Assembly (NCBI RefSeq): GCF_947500125.1
Contig: NZ_CANMRA010000014.1
Location: 1 to 64,000 of the forward strand
Length of the DNA stretch: 64,000 nucleotides
Reading direction: 5' to 3'
Source: an uncultured Kocuria sp.
GTDB lineage: Bacteria > Actinomycetota > Actinomycetes > Actinomycetales > Micrococcaceae
Of this stretch, positions 8,128-16,735 are shown in pieces. The notes under the pieces were generated by a model. It was not told where the DNA came from, ran no database searches, and saw only the letters and a program-made list of their open reading frames with translations. Numbering within the stretch: the first letter of the stretch is position 1; every line of letters begins with the position of its first letter. A program made the translations under genes and the position numbers.

Positions 8128-8979
8128 ATGACCGACACCCAGACCACGTCCTCGACGGGGACCACGGCCGGAGCCCGGGCCCACGCCCGCGCCCAGGAGG
8201 GCACCGCGGTCGAGTGCCGCCCCACCGTCCCGTCCACCACCTGCACCGAGGCCCCGGCCCGGGTGGCCCCGCAGGACCTCGTGTGGGCCGAGCGCGTGGC
8301 CGGCGGCAACTACACGCACAAGGTCCTGGACCGCGGGACCGCCGTGCGGCTCACCGACGTGGTGGGCGACGCCTGCGCCTCGGTCCTGCTCTACAACGCC
8401 TTCGAGCCCTTCGAGCGGCTCAACGTGGCCGACACCGTGAAGATCCAGTGGCAGGTCTACTCCGGCGCGGGCCAGGTCCTGCTCTCCGACCAGGGCCGCG
8501 CGATGGCCACGGTGGTCGAGGACAGCTCGGGCCGCCACGACGCCCTCTACGGCGCCAGCTCCCGCGCCCGCAACGAGGAGCGCTACGGGGACGGCCAGCC
8601 GCACGGCCCCAGCCCCGCCGGCCGCGAGCTGCTGGTCCTCGCGGGCGCCAAGCACGGGCTCTCCCGGCGGGACGTCCCGCCCTGCGTCTCCTTCTTCCAG
8701 GGCGTCGAGATCGCCCCCTCCGGGCACCCGGTGTTCACGGGCTCCGCCGGGGCGGGCGCGTCCCTGACCCTCGTCACCGAGATGCCGTGCGTGCTGCTGG
8801 TCGCCAACGCCGCCCACCCGCTGGACCCGCGCGAGGAGTACGTGAGCACCCCGCTCGACGTCGTCGCCTGGCGGGCCAGGGCCACCTCGCCCGAGGCCCC
8901 CGCCTGGAACTCGGCCCCCGAGCGCCGCCGCGCCTACCAGAACACCGCCGAGTACCTCCGCGCCCGCGGCCTGGCCTGA
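8128..8979 (+). CDS. cgdA: DUF1989 protein, urea-amidolyase-associated UAAP1 / carboxyguanidine deiminase subunit
   Basis: This 283-residue DUF1989 protein is the first gene of the operon; AGAAGGAG at 8115-8122 fixes ATG 8128. It shares the DUF1989 core with its neighbour (GDACASVLLYNAFEPFERLN aligns with GNQAVDFLVYDAVDTARAYS). The family was first annotated as urea-carboxylase-associated. Later work reassigned the pair as CgdAB, which deiminates carboxyguanidine to allophanate and ammonia. The order cgdA-cgdB-carboxylase-allophanate hydrolase matches that guanidine pathway. The residue motif GRHDALYGASS, compared with GRHDTLGGAC in catalytic members, leaves open which subunit holds the active site. 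Confidence 0.8.
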   Translation: MTDTQTTSSTGTTAGARAHARAQEGTAVECRPTVPSTTCTEAPARVAPQDLVWAERVAGGNYTHKVLDRGTAVRLTDVVGDACASVLLYNAFEPFERLNVADTVKIQWQVYSGAGQVLLSDQGRAMATVVEDSSGRHDALYGASSRARNEERYGDGQPHGPSPAGRELLVLAGAKHGLSRRDVPPCVSFFQGVEIAPSGHPVFTGSAGAGASLTLVTEMPCVLLVANAAHPLDPREEYVSTPLDVVAWRARATSPEAPAWNSAPERRRAYQNTAEYLRARGLA

Positions 8980-8991
8980 GCCCCGGGTGCA

Positions 8992-9036
8992 GAGAACAGC
9001 GACGAGAACAGCGATGCGAACTGCGACGAGAACGAG
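8992..9036 (+). repeat. 12-bp tandem repeat between cgdA and cgdB
   Basis: GAGAACAGCGAC and its variants repeat with a 12-bp period about 3.5 times. They fill the intergenic space between the two DUF1989 genes and end in the GAGG ribosome-binding site of the second. Confidence 0.7.
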
Positions 9037-9046
9037 GAACCCCGCC

Positions 9047-9754
9047 ATGACTGCCCCCACCACCTCCGCCCGCACCACGGCCCCGGCCGCCGGGACCCTC
9101 ACGTCCCGGTTCGGCCCCGAGCTCCGCCGCGAGACCGTGGCACCCCTCGCCCCCTGGTCCGCCGTCCTGACGGCCGGCCAGGTGCTGACCATCGTGGACG
9201 TGGACGGCAACCAGGCCGTCGACTTCCTGGTCTACGACGCCGTGGACACCGCCCGGGCCTACAGCGCGCAGGCCACCCTGCAGGGCCAGGACAGCGTCTA
9301 CCTGACCGCCGGGTCGGTGCTGCGCAGCAACGAGCACGACCCGCTGCTGACCGTCGTCGGCACGGACGTGGAGCGCCACGACACCCTCGGCGGTGCCTGC
9401 TCCAAGGAGTCCAACACCCTGCGCTACGGCCACCACACCTGGTCCCAGCACGGGTGCGCCGACAACTTCCTCACCGAGCTCTCGAAGTACGGCCTGGGCA
9501 AGCGGGACCAGGTCTCCAACGTCAACTGGTTCATGAACGTCCCGGTGGACCCCGACGGCGCGCTCGGCATCGTGGACGGCATCTCCGCGCCGGGGCTGTC
9601 GGTGAGCCTGCGGGCGGAGCGCGACGTGCTCGTCGTCGTCTCCAACTGCCCGCAGATCAACAACCCGTGCAACGGCTTCGACCCGTCCCGCGCCGAGATG
9701 ATCGTCTCCGCCGGCACGGCCGTCGCCACGGCCGGGCAGGAGGCCCGGGCATGA
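9047..9754 (+). CDS. cgdB: DUF1989 protein UAAP2 / carboxyguanidine deiminase subunit
   Basis: The 235-residue protein carries the strongly conserved DUF1989 blocks: GNQAVDFLVYDA, SNEHDPLLTVVG, HDTLGGACSKESN, NFLTELSKYGLGKRD, VNWFMNVPV and SNCPQINNPCNG. Its Cys and His residues are candidates for metal or catalytic roles. It should act with the upstream paralogue on carboxyguanidine made by the downstream carboxylase. A start at 8987 is open but would translate the 12-bp repeat array. ATG 9047 follows GAGGAAC and gives the family's usual length. The stop overlaps the carboxylase ATG (ATGA), implying translational coupling. Confidence 0.85.
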   Translation: MTAPTTSARTTAPAAGTLTSRFGPELRRETVAPLAPWSAVLTAGQVLTIVDVDGNQAVDFLVYDAVDTARAYSAQATLQGQDSVYLTAGSVLRSNEHDPLLTVVGTDVERHDTLGGACSKESNTLRYGHHTWSQHGCADNFLTELSKYGLGKRDQVSNVNWFMNVPVDPDGALGIVDGISAPGLSVSLRAERDVLVVVSNCPQINNPCNGFDPSRAEMIVSAGTAVATAGQEARA

Positions 9755-12700
9755 GCGCCTTCGACACCGTCCTCGTGGCCAACCGCGGCGAGATCGCCGT
9801 CCGGATCATCCGCTCCGTCCAGGCCCTCGGGCTGCGGGCCGTGGCCGTGTACTCGGACGCCGACCGCGGCTCCCTGCACGTCGCCGCCGCCGACGAGGCC
9901 GTCCACCTCGGGGCCTCGCCCGCCGCCGAGAGCTATCTGGACATCGGGAGGATCATCGCCGCGGCCCGGCGCACCGGGGCCGGGGCGATCCACCCCGGCT
10001 ACGGCTTCCTCTCCGAGAACACCGGGTTCGCCGAGGCGTGCGAGGCGGCCGGGATCGCCTTCGTCGGCCCCACCGGTGACCAGCTGCGGATCTTCGGGTC
10101 CAAGCACACCGCGCGCGACGCCGCCGTGGCCGCCGAGGTGCCCCTGCTCGCCGGCACCGGGCTGCTCGACTCGCTCGAGGACGCCCTGGACCGCGCCGAG
10201 GAGATCGGCTGGCCCGTGATGCTCAAGGCCACCGCCGGCGGCGGCGGGATCGGCATGCAGGAGTGCCGCGGGCCCGAGGACCTGCGCGGGGCGTGGGAGA
10301 GCGTCCGGCGCGTGGCCGGGGCGAACTTCTCCTCCGCCGGGGTCTTCCTGGAACGGCTCGTGGACCGGGCCCGGCACGTGGAGGTGCAGGTCTTCGGCGA
10401 CGGCCACGGGGACGTCCTCGTGGTCGGGGACCGCGACTGCACCCTCCAGCGCCGCCACCAGAAGGTGGTCGAGGAGGCCCCCGCCCCCGATCTGCCCGGT
10501 CCCGTGCGGGCCACGATCCACGACGCCGCCCGGCGGCTGTGCGCGTCCGTCGCCTACCGCTCCGCCGGGACGGTCGAGTTCATCTACGACCCCGTGCGCC
10601 AGGAGGCCGCCTTCCTGGAGGTCAACACCCGCCTGCAGGTCGAGCACCCCGTCACCGAGGCCGTCTACGGCGTGGACCTCGTGGCGTGGATGCTCCGCCT
10701 GGCCGGCGGCGAGCGCACCATGATGGGCACCGAGCTCACCGCCCGCGGCGCCGCCGTGGAGGCCCGGGTGTACGCGGAGAACACCGACCTGGACAACCTG
10801 CCCAGCGCGGGCACCGTCACCGGCCTCGTGGTCCCGGAGGACATCCGGGTGGACTCCTGGATCGAGGTCGGCACCGAGGTCAGCGCCTTCTACGACCCCC
10901 TGCTGAGCAAGTTCGTCGCCCACGGCGAGGACCGGGAGCAGGCGTGGGAGCACCTCGCCGCGGCCCTCGAGCAGGCCCGCGTCCACGGGGTGGCCACCAA
11001 CCTGGGCGTGCTGCGGGCGATCCCGCAGCTGCCCGCGGTGCGGGACGTGCAGCACTCCACCGCCACGCTGGAGGGCGTGCGCAGCACCCAGCCCCGCCTC
11101 GAGGTGCTGAGGTCCGGGCTGCTCACCACCGTCCAGGACCGTCCCGGCCGGATCGGGTACTGGCCCGTGGGCATCCCGCCCTCGGGCCCCATGGACGAGC
11201 TGTCCTTCCGGCTGGGCAACGACGCACTGGGCAACCCCGAGCGCGCCGCCGGTCTCGAGGTGACGGCGGCCGGGCCGACCCTGCGCTTCCACACGCCCGT
11301 CCGGGTCATGGTGACCGGCGCCCCCGTCGAGGTCCTGGTCAACCGGGAGCCCGCGGCGCAGTGGACTGTGCTCGAGCTGGCCGCGGGGGACGTCCTGGCG
11401 ATCGGCCGCGCCGAGCAGGGCATGCGCGCCTACCTCCTCGTGGAGGGCGGCCTGGACGTCCCGCTGGTGCTGGGCTCCGCCGCGACCTTCGTGCAGGGCG
11501 AGATCGGCGGCGCCGCCGGCCGCGCCCTGGCCCCCGGCGACGTCCTCGGGATCAACACCCCGTCCGTGGCGCACGAGGTCGCCGACGTCCCGCTGGCCGA
11601 GCGCCCGCAGGTGGGCGCCTACTGGGAGGTCGGCGTCCTGGAGGGCCCCCACGCGGCCCCCGAGTTCTTCACCGTGGCCGACATGGAGGAGTTCTACACC
11701 GCGGACTGGGAGGTCCACTTCAACTCCGACCGCACCGGCGTGCGCCTGGTGGGCCCCAAGCCCCGGTGGGCCCGCCGCGACGGCGGCGAGGCCGGCCTGC
11801 ACCCCTCCAACATCCACGACACCCCGTACGCCGTGGGCGCGGTGGACTACACCGGAGACATGCCCATCCTGCTGGGTCCCGACGGTCCCAGCCTGGGCGG
11901 GTTCACGTGCCCGGCCACGGTGGCCGAGGGCCAGAAGTGGAAGCTGGGCCAGCTGCGCGCCGGGGACCGGGTGCGCTTCGTGCCCATCACCCAGGCCCAG
12001 GCCGCGGAGCTGCGCCGCGATCCGCGGGCCCGGGTGGTCCCGGGCCGGGACGCCGTGGTGGACGGCGGCGTGGTCACCGCCGTGCCCGCGACCGAGGACC
12101 GTCCCTCCCTGACCGTGCGGCGCAGCGGCGACTCCAACGTGCTCGTCGAGTACGGCGAGATGACCCTGGACATCGCCTCCCGGATGCGGATCGAGGCGCT
12201 GCGCCGGGCCCTCCAGCAGCAGGTCGACGACGGGGCGCTGACCGGCGTGCTCGAGCTGACCCCGGGCATCCGGTCCCTGCAGGTCCACCTCGACCCGGAC
12301 CGGCTCGGCCTGGACGAGGTGCTCGAGCGCGTGCTGGTCCTCGACGCCGGGCTGCCGCCGACGCACGACCTGCGGCTGCCCAGCCGCACCGTGCACCTGC
12401 CGATGTCCTGGGACGACCCCGCCACCCGGGAGGCCATCCGCCGCTACGAGAAGGGCGTGCGCGACGACGCCCCGTGGTGCCCCTGGAACATCGAGTTCAT
12501 CCGCCGGATCAACGGCCTGGACTCGGTCGAGGACGTCCGCTCGGTGCTCTTCGACGCCGAGTACCTGGTCCTGGGCCTGGGCGACGTCTACCTGGGCGCG
12601 CCGGTGGCCACCCCGGTGGACCCCCGGCACCGGCTGGTCACCACGAAGTACAACCCGGCCCGGACCTGGACCCCGCAGAACGCCGTGGGCATCGGCGGAG

Positions 12701-13410
12701 CGTACCTGTGCGTCTACGGCATGGAGGGCCCCGGCGGCTACCAGTTCGTGGGCCGGACCACCCAGGTGTGGTCCACGCACCGGCAGCGCGGCCCCTACGA
12801 GGAGGGCACCCCGTGGCTGCTCCGGTTCTTCGACCGGATCAAGTGGTTCCCCGTCTCCTCCGAGGAGCTGGCGGAGATGCGCGCGGACATGGCCGTGGGC
12901 CGGCTCCCCCTGCGGATCGAGGAGGGCGAGTTCTCCATGGCCGAGTACGAGGCCTTCCTCGCCGAGCACCGGGAGGGCATCGACGCCTTCGAGGCCCGCC
13001 GGACGGCGGCCTTCGACGACGAGCGCCAGGCGTGGGAGGAGGCCGGCGCGTTCGAGCGGGTGGCCGCCCTCGCAGAGGTCACCCCGCAGGAGGCCGCCGC
13101 CGTGGAGATCCCCGACGGGTGCGAGGGCGTCGAGGCGCAGTTCGCCGCCAACGTCTTCCGCGTGGACGTCCGGGCGGGCGAGACGGTGCGGGAGGGGCAG
13201 ATCCTGATGGCGGTCGAGGCCATGAAGATGGAGGCCCCCGTGACGGCCCCCGCGGACGGCGTGGTGCACAGCGTCGTCGTCGAGCCCGGGGCGCACGTGG
13301 GCCCGGGCGCCGTCCTGGCCGTGGTCCGCACGGCCGTCCCGGCAGCGGCCGGCCCTGCCCCGGCCGGCTCTGCCCCAACAGGTCCTGCACCGGCCGCCGA
13401 GACGGTCTGA
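9751..13410 (+). CDS. Biotin-dependent urea/guanidine carboxylase
   Basis: The 1219-residue protein contains a biotin carboxylase domain (residues 1-450; GYGFLSEN, the ATP loop KATAGGGGIGMQ, EVNTRLQVEHPVTE). A KipA/AHS2-type carboxyltransferase half follows (about 451-780; TVQDRPGRIGYWPVG). A KipI/AHS1-type half comes next (about 785-1100). A C-terminal biotinyl domain carries EAMKMEAP with Lys1159 as the biotinylation site. It carboxylates urea to allophanate or guanidine to carboxyguanidine using ATP and bicarbonate. The two DUF1989 genes directly upstream favour guanidine, because carboxyguanidine needs a deiminase while carboxyurea does not. Substrate choice cannot be proved from sequence alone. 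The C-terminus has an Ala/Pro-rich tail after the biotinyl domain. Confidence 0.93.
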   Translation: MSAFDTVLVANRGEIAVRIIRSVQALGLRAVAVYSDADRGSLHVAAADEAVHLGASPAAESYLDIGRIIAAARRTGAGAIHPGYGFLSENTGFAEACEAAGIAFVGPTGDQLRIFGSKHTARDAAVAAEVPLLAGTGLLDSLEDALDRAEEIGWPVMLKATAGGGGIGMQECRGPEDLRGAWESVRRVAGANFSSAGVFLERLVDRARHVEVQVFGDGHGDVLVVGDRDCTLQRRHQKVVEEAPAPDLPGPVRATIHDAARRLCASVAYRSAGTVEFIYDPVRQEAAFLEVNTRLQVEHPVTEAVYGVDLVAWMLRLAGGERTMMGTELTARGAAVEARVYAENTDLDNLPSAGTVTGLVVPEDIRVDSWIEVGTEVSAFYDPLLSKFVAHGEDREQAWEHLAAALEQARVHGVATNLGVLRAIPQLPAVRDVQHSTATLEGVRSTQPRLEVLRSGLLTTVQDRPGRIGYWPVGIPPSGPMDELSFRLGNDALGNPERAAGLEVTAAGPTLRFHTPVRVMVTGAPVEVLVNREPAAQWTVLELAAGDVLAIGRAEQGMRAYLLVEGGLDVPLVLGSAATFVQGEIGGAAGRALAPGDVLGINTPSVAHEVADVPLAERPQVGAYWEVGVLEGPHAAPEFFTVADMEEFYTADWEVHFNSDRTGVRLVGPKPRWARRDGGEAGLHPSNIHDTPYAVGAVDYTGDMPILLGPDGPSLGGFTCPATVAEGQKWKLGQLRAGDRVRFVPITQAQAAELRRDPRARVVPGRDAVVDGGVVTAVPATEDRPSLTVRRSGDSNVLVEYGEMTLDIASRMRIEALRRALQQQVDDGALTGVLELTPGIRSLQVHLDPDRLGLDEVLERVLVLDAGLPPTHDLRLPSRTVHLPMSWDDPATREAIRRYEKGVRDDAPWCPWNIEFIRRINGLDSVEDVRSVLFDAEYLVLGLGDVYLGAPVATPVDPRHRLVTTKYNPARTWTPQNAVGIGGAYLCVYGMEGPGGYQFVGRTTQVWSTHRQRGPYEEGTPWLLRFFDRIKWFPVSSEELAEMRADMAVGRLPLRIEEGEFSMAEYEAFLAEHREGIDAFEARRTAAFDDERQAWEEAGAFERVAALAEVTPQEAAAVEIPDGCEGVEAQFAANVFRVDVRAGETVREGQILMAVEAMKMEAPVTAPADGVVHSVVVEPGAHVGPGAVLAVVRTAVPAAAGPAPAGSAPTGPAPAAETV

Positions 13411-13448
13411 GCAGCGGCCCCCACCCCACCAGCACGAGGAGAGCACGC

Positions 13449-14789
13449 ATGACGACGACAGCAGAGACCGCAGCGCCCCCGGCCGGTTCCCCGACCGCGG
13501 CCGAGCGCGCCGCCCACGAGCTCGTGGCGCGGCGCTACCGCCTGATCGAGGAGGCGGACCGGCCGGAGGTGTGGATCGGCCTGCGCCCGCAGCGGGACGT
13601 GGCCGAGGACGTCGCCCGGGCGCTGGCCGCCCGGGCCGCCGGCGAGCACCTGCCGCTGGCCGGGACCCTCTTCGCGGTGAAGAACAACATCGACGTGGCC
13701 GGCCTGCCGACCACGGCGGCGTGCCCGGCCTTCGGCTACGAGCCGGAGCGCGACGCCGTCGTCGTCCGCCGGCTGAAGGAGGCGGGCGCGGTGGTGCTGG
13801 GCAGCACCAACCTCGACCAGTTCGCCACCGGGCTGGTCGGCACCCGCAGCCCGTACGGCGCGGTCCGGCACGCGGAGGACCCCGCCCGGATCTCCGGCGG
13901 GTCCTCCAGCGGCTCCGGGGTGGCCGTGGCCCTCGGCTTCGCGGACTTCGCCCTGGGCACCGACACCGCCGGCTCCGGGCGGGTGCCCGCCGCCCTGCAC
14001 GGGCTGTACGGGGTCAAGCCCACCAAGGGTCTCGTGCCCTCCACCGGGGTCGTGCCCGCCTGCCGCAGCCAGGACGTGGTGACCACGATGGCCCGGGAGC
14101 TCCGCCTCGCCCGCCTCGCCGCGGACGTCATGGCCGGGGTCGACGACGGCGACGCCCGCTCCCGCCCTCCCGCCGCGCCACGGCCCTCCCGGCTGGACCG
14201 CGTCGTCGGCCGCGCCGTGCCCGAGCAGCTCGGCGAGCTCGCCCCAGGCTGGGCCGAGGCCTACACCGCCGCCGTCCGGCAGCTCGAGGAGCGGGGCTTC
14301 CGGGCCGTGCCGGTGGACATCGAGCCGTTCCTCTCGGCCGCGACCCTGCTCTACGACGGCGCGTTCGTCGCCGAGCGCTGGACGGCCGTGGGTGCGTTCG
14401 TCGACGCCCACCCGCAGGACGTGGACCCCACGGTCGGGCGCATCGTCCGCGCCGCGGAGGAGATCCCCGCCCACCGGGTCTTCGCCGACCAGGAGTTCCT
14501 CGACGGCTGCGCCCGCCTGGCCCGGCAGGTGTTCGGCGCCCTCGACGCCCTCGTGCTGCCCACCACCACGTCCCACCCGACCCTCGCGGAGGTCGCGGCC
14601 GATCCCGTGGGCGCCAACAGCCGCATGGGCCGCTTCACCAACTTCGTGAACCTGCTCGACCTCTCCGCGCTCGCCGTCCCGGCGGGCCGGGTGGACGGGC
14701 TGCCCTTCGGCGTGCAGCTCGTGGGGGACACCTTCCAGGACGACCGGCTCGTGGACGTGGCCCGGGAGGGTGGCTTCGATGGCCGCTGA
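13449..14789 (+). CDS. atzF: Allophanate hydrolase, amidase domain only
   Basis: The 446-residue amidase-signature protein has the catalytic Lys in AVKNNIDVAG. The cis-Ser and nucleophile Ser lie in ISGGSSSGSGVAVALG and GTDTAGSGRVPA; the latter form is typical of allophanate hydrolases (AtzF/DUR1). It hydrolyses allophanate to N-carboxycarbamate and ammonia, which yields 2 CO2 and 2 NH3 overall. It follows the carboxylase after 38 bp. Full-length AtzF has about 600 residues. Here the amidase ends after VAREGGFDGR and the C-terminal domain is encoded by the next gene in another frame, overlapping by 11 bases. A natural split or a frameshift are both possible. Confidence 0.88.
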   Translation: MTTTAETAAPPAGSPTAAERAAHELVARRYRLIEEADRPEVWIGLRPQRDVAEDVARALAARAAGEHLPLAGTLFAVKNNIDVAGLPTTAACPAFGYEPERDAVVVRRLKEAGAVVLGSTNLDQFATGLVGTRSPYGAVRHAEDPARISGGSSSGSGVAVALGFADFALGTDTAGSGRVPAALHGLYGVKPTKGLVPSTGVVPACRSQDVVTTMARELRLARLAADVMAGVDDGDARSRPPAAPRPSRLDRVVGRAVPEQLGELAPGWAEAYTAAVRQLEERGFRAVPVDIEPFLSAATLLYDGAFVAERWTAVGAFVDAHPQDVDPTVGRIVRAAEEIPAHRVFADQEFLDGCARLARQVFGALDALVLPTTTSHPTLAEVAADPVGANSRMGRFTNFVNLLDLSALAVPAGRVDGLPFGVQLVGDTFQDDRLVDVAREGGFDGR

Positions 14790-15330
14790 CCCCCGCTCCC
14801 CGACCCCGGTTTCCGCTGTGTCCCCGGCTTCCGCCGTGTCCTCGGGCTCCGGCGTGTCCTCGGGCTCCGCGCCCGGCGCCCCCGAGGTCCTGCTCGTGGT
14901 CGCGGGGGCGCACCTGCGCGGGCAGCCGCTGAACCCGCAGCTGCTCGCGCTGGGCGCCCGCTTCGCGGAGGCCACCAGCACGGCCGCCGCGTACCGGATG
15001 GTCGCCCTGGACACCGTGCCCGCCAAGCCGGGCGTGGTGCGCGTGCCGGAACGCGGGGCGGCCCTGGCCGTGGAGGTCTGGGCGCTGGGCGCCGCCGCGT
15101 TCGGCACGTTCGTCGCCGGGCTGCCCGCGCCCATGGCCATCGGCAGGGTCGAGCTCGCCGACGGCCGGGAGCTGCCCGGGTTCCTGGTGGAGCCCTTCGC
15201 GCTCGAGGGCGCCGAGGACATCACGGTCCACGGCGGCTGGGCCGCCTACCGGGAGGCCGCGGCCCGCCCGGCGCAGGAGGACGTGCCCTGGTCGGACGGC
15301 TCCGGAGTGGGTAACGTGCGGCATACCTGA
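14779..15330 (+). CDS. Allophanate hydrolase C-terminal domain as a separate protein
   Basis: The protein has 183 residues. After a Ser/Pro/Gly-rich linker (residues 5-32) it contains the AtzF C-terminal domain, recognisable from VVAGAHLRGQPLN, AYRMVALDT..KPGVVRV, VEVWALGAAAFGTFV and GWAAYREA. In the yeast enzyme this domain decarboxylates N-carboxycarbamate. ATG 14779 has GGGAGGG (14764-14770) at normal spacing and overlaps the amidase stop by 11 bases, so it can be translated by coupling. A GTG at 14770 is also open. A good start signal and intact linker argue for a working two-protein enzyme. Amidase plus this domain would add up to a normal AtzF. Confidence 0.8.
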   Translation: MAADPRSPTPVSAVSPASAVSSGSGVSSGSAPGAPEVLLVVAGAHLRGQPLNPQLLALGARFAEATSTAAAYRMVALDTVPAKPGVVRVPERGAALAVEVWALGAAAFGTFVAGLPAPMAIGRVELADGRELPGFLVEPFALEGAEDITVHGGWAAYREAAARPAQEDVPWSDGSGVGNVRHT

Positions 15331-15415
15331 CCGGGCCGTCCGGAGCTCCCCGGTCCCGATCCCCGATCGGGCGAGCTGCACGAAGCCCGCCCGCTCCGCA
15401 GGAAGGATGTGCTCG

Positions 15416-16669
15416 ATGCCGTTCGATCTGGAGGAGACGACCCAGCGGGTCGAGGAGCAGGTCGGTCAGCTGTCCCGGCTGCGCCGCGACGACCGCCGGG
15501 GGTGGACGCGCCAGGTCTTCAGCGACCCCTACCGGGAGTCCCGCGAGTGGGTCGCCGCACGGATGCGGGAGGCCGGTCTCGAGGTGCGGCGGGACGCCGC
15601 CGGGAACCTGGTCGGCCGGCTCGCCGGTGCCCGGCCCTCCGCGCCCGCGCTGATGACCGGGTCCCACACGGACACCGTCGACGGCGGCGGACGCTTCGAC
15701 GGCGTCGTCGGCGTGCTGGCCGCGATCGAGGTCGCCCGGAGCATCCGGGCCTCGGGCTCCCCGCTGTCCCGGGACCTCCTGGTCGTCGACTTCCTCGGCG
15801 AGGAGCCCAACGACTTCGGCCTCAGCTGCCTGGGCAGCCGGTCCCTGGCCCGGGAGCTGACGGCCGCCGACCTCGCCCGCCGGGACGAGGACGGGCGGAC
15901 CCTGGCCACGGCCTACGAGGACTTCGGCCTCGACCCGTCCGCCGTGCTGCGACCGTCCCGTCCCGGCCCGGGGCCCCTGCACGCCTTCGTGGAGCTGCAC
16001 ATCGAGCAGGGGCCGGCGCTGGAGCGGGGCGGCGAACAGATCGGCGTCGTGACCTCCGTCTGCGGCATCGAACGCTTCGTGGCCCACTTCGCCGGCCGGG
16101 ACGACCACGCCGGCACCCGGCTCGTGGAGGACCGGCAGGACGCCATGGTCGCGGCCGCCGAGGCCGTCCTGGCCGTGCGCCACGAGGGCTGCGGGGCGCC
16201 CGGCAACGGAGTCGCGACCGCCACGCACGTCAGCAACCGCTCGCCGTCCCCCAACGTGGTCCCCAGCGCGGTCGACCTGCGGGGCGAGCTGCGCAGCATC
16301 GACCGGACGTGGCTGTCCGGGGCCCGCCGGAGGCTGGGAGAGACCGTGCTCGCCGCGGCCCGCGGCTACGGCGTCGACGTCGAGTTCGACTGGACCACGG
16401 ACAACGAGGTCGTCGACGCCCATCCGCGCGCCCACGACGTCGTCGCCGCGACGGCGGACCGGCTCGGGTACTCCTGGCGGCCGATCCCCAGCGGCGCCAC
16501 GCACGACGCCGTGCACATGGCGGCCCTGGCGCCGATGGCGATGATCTTCGTGCCCTCCCGCGACGGCCGCAGCCACTGCCCCGAGGAGTGGACCGAGCCC
16601 CTCGAGATCGGCCGCGGCGTCCACGTCCTCGGCGAGACCCTCCGGGCCCTCGACACCGCGCCGCTGTGA
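15416..16669 (+). CDS. Hydantoinase/carbamoylase-family M20 amidohydrolase
   Basis: The 417-residue M20-type metal hydrolase has TGSHTDTVDGGGRFDGVVGVLAA (metal ligands His and Asp), LGEEPNDFG (catalytic/metal Glu pair), ELHIEQGPALE, and a C-terminal metal His near SHCPEEWT. This is the family of N-carbamoyl-L-amino-acid hydrolase, beta-ureidopropionase and allantoate amidohydrolase. They release CO2 and ammonia from carbamoyl or ureido compounds. AGGAAGGA at 15400-15407 fits ATG 15416 better than ATG 15407. It follows the allophanate genes by 85 bp on the same strand, so it may be co-transcribed. Nitrogen recovery from a ureido compound fits the context. Exact substrate unknown. Confidence 0.88.
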   Translation: MPFDLEETTQRVEEQVGQLSRLRRDDRRGWTRQVFSDPYRESREWVAARMREAGLEVRRDAAGNLVGRLAGARPSAPALMTGSHTDTVDGGGRFDGVVGVLAAIEVARSIRASGSPLSRDLLVVDFLGEEPNDFGLSCLGSRSLARELTAADLARRDEDGRTLATAYEDFGLDPSAVLRPSRPGPGPLHAFVELHIEQGPALERGGEQIGVVTSVCGIERFVAHFAGRDDHAGTRLVEDRQDAMVAAAEAVLAVRHEGCGAPGNGVATATHVSNRSPSPNVVPSAVDLRGELRSIDRTWLSGARRRLGETVLAAARGYGVDVEFDWTTDNEVVDAHPRAHDVVAATADRLGYSWRPIPSGATHDAVHMAALAPMAMIFVPSRDGRSHCPEEWTEPLEIGRGVHVLGETLRALDTAPL

Positions 16670-16735
16670 CCTCCGGCCGCCGGGACGTCCGGACGGCCAC
16701 GACCCGAGCACGACACCCTCGAACGGAGGCTCCGC

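Noticed and set aside
9424-13446. Open frame of more than 1300 codons on the minus strand opposite the carboxylase
   Set aside because: It is a mirror of high-GC codon bias. The plus-strand frame encodes a complete carboxylase with all domains; the opposite frame is Gly/His/Gln-rich with no fold.
10263-14789. 1508-codon plus-strand frame across the carboxylase and allophanate hydrolase
   Set aside because: Only its last part is a real protein (the amidase from 13449). The rest is an Arg/Pro-rich shifted reading of the carboxylase gene.
13449-15330. Treating the split allophanate hydrolase as a pseudogene
   Set aside because: Both parts are intact, the second has a well-placed ribosome-binding site, and the overlap is typical of coupled genes here. 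A frameshift remains possible and is stated in the findings.
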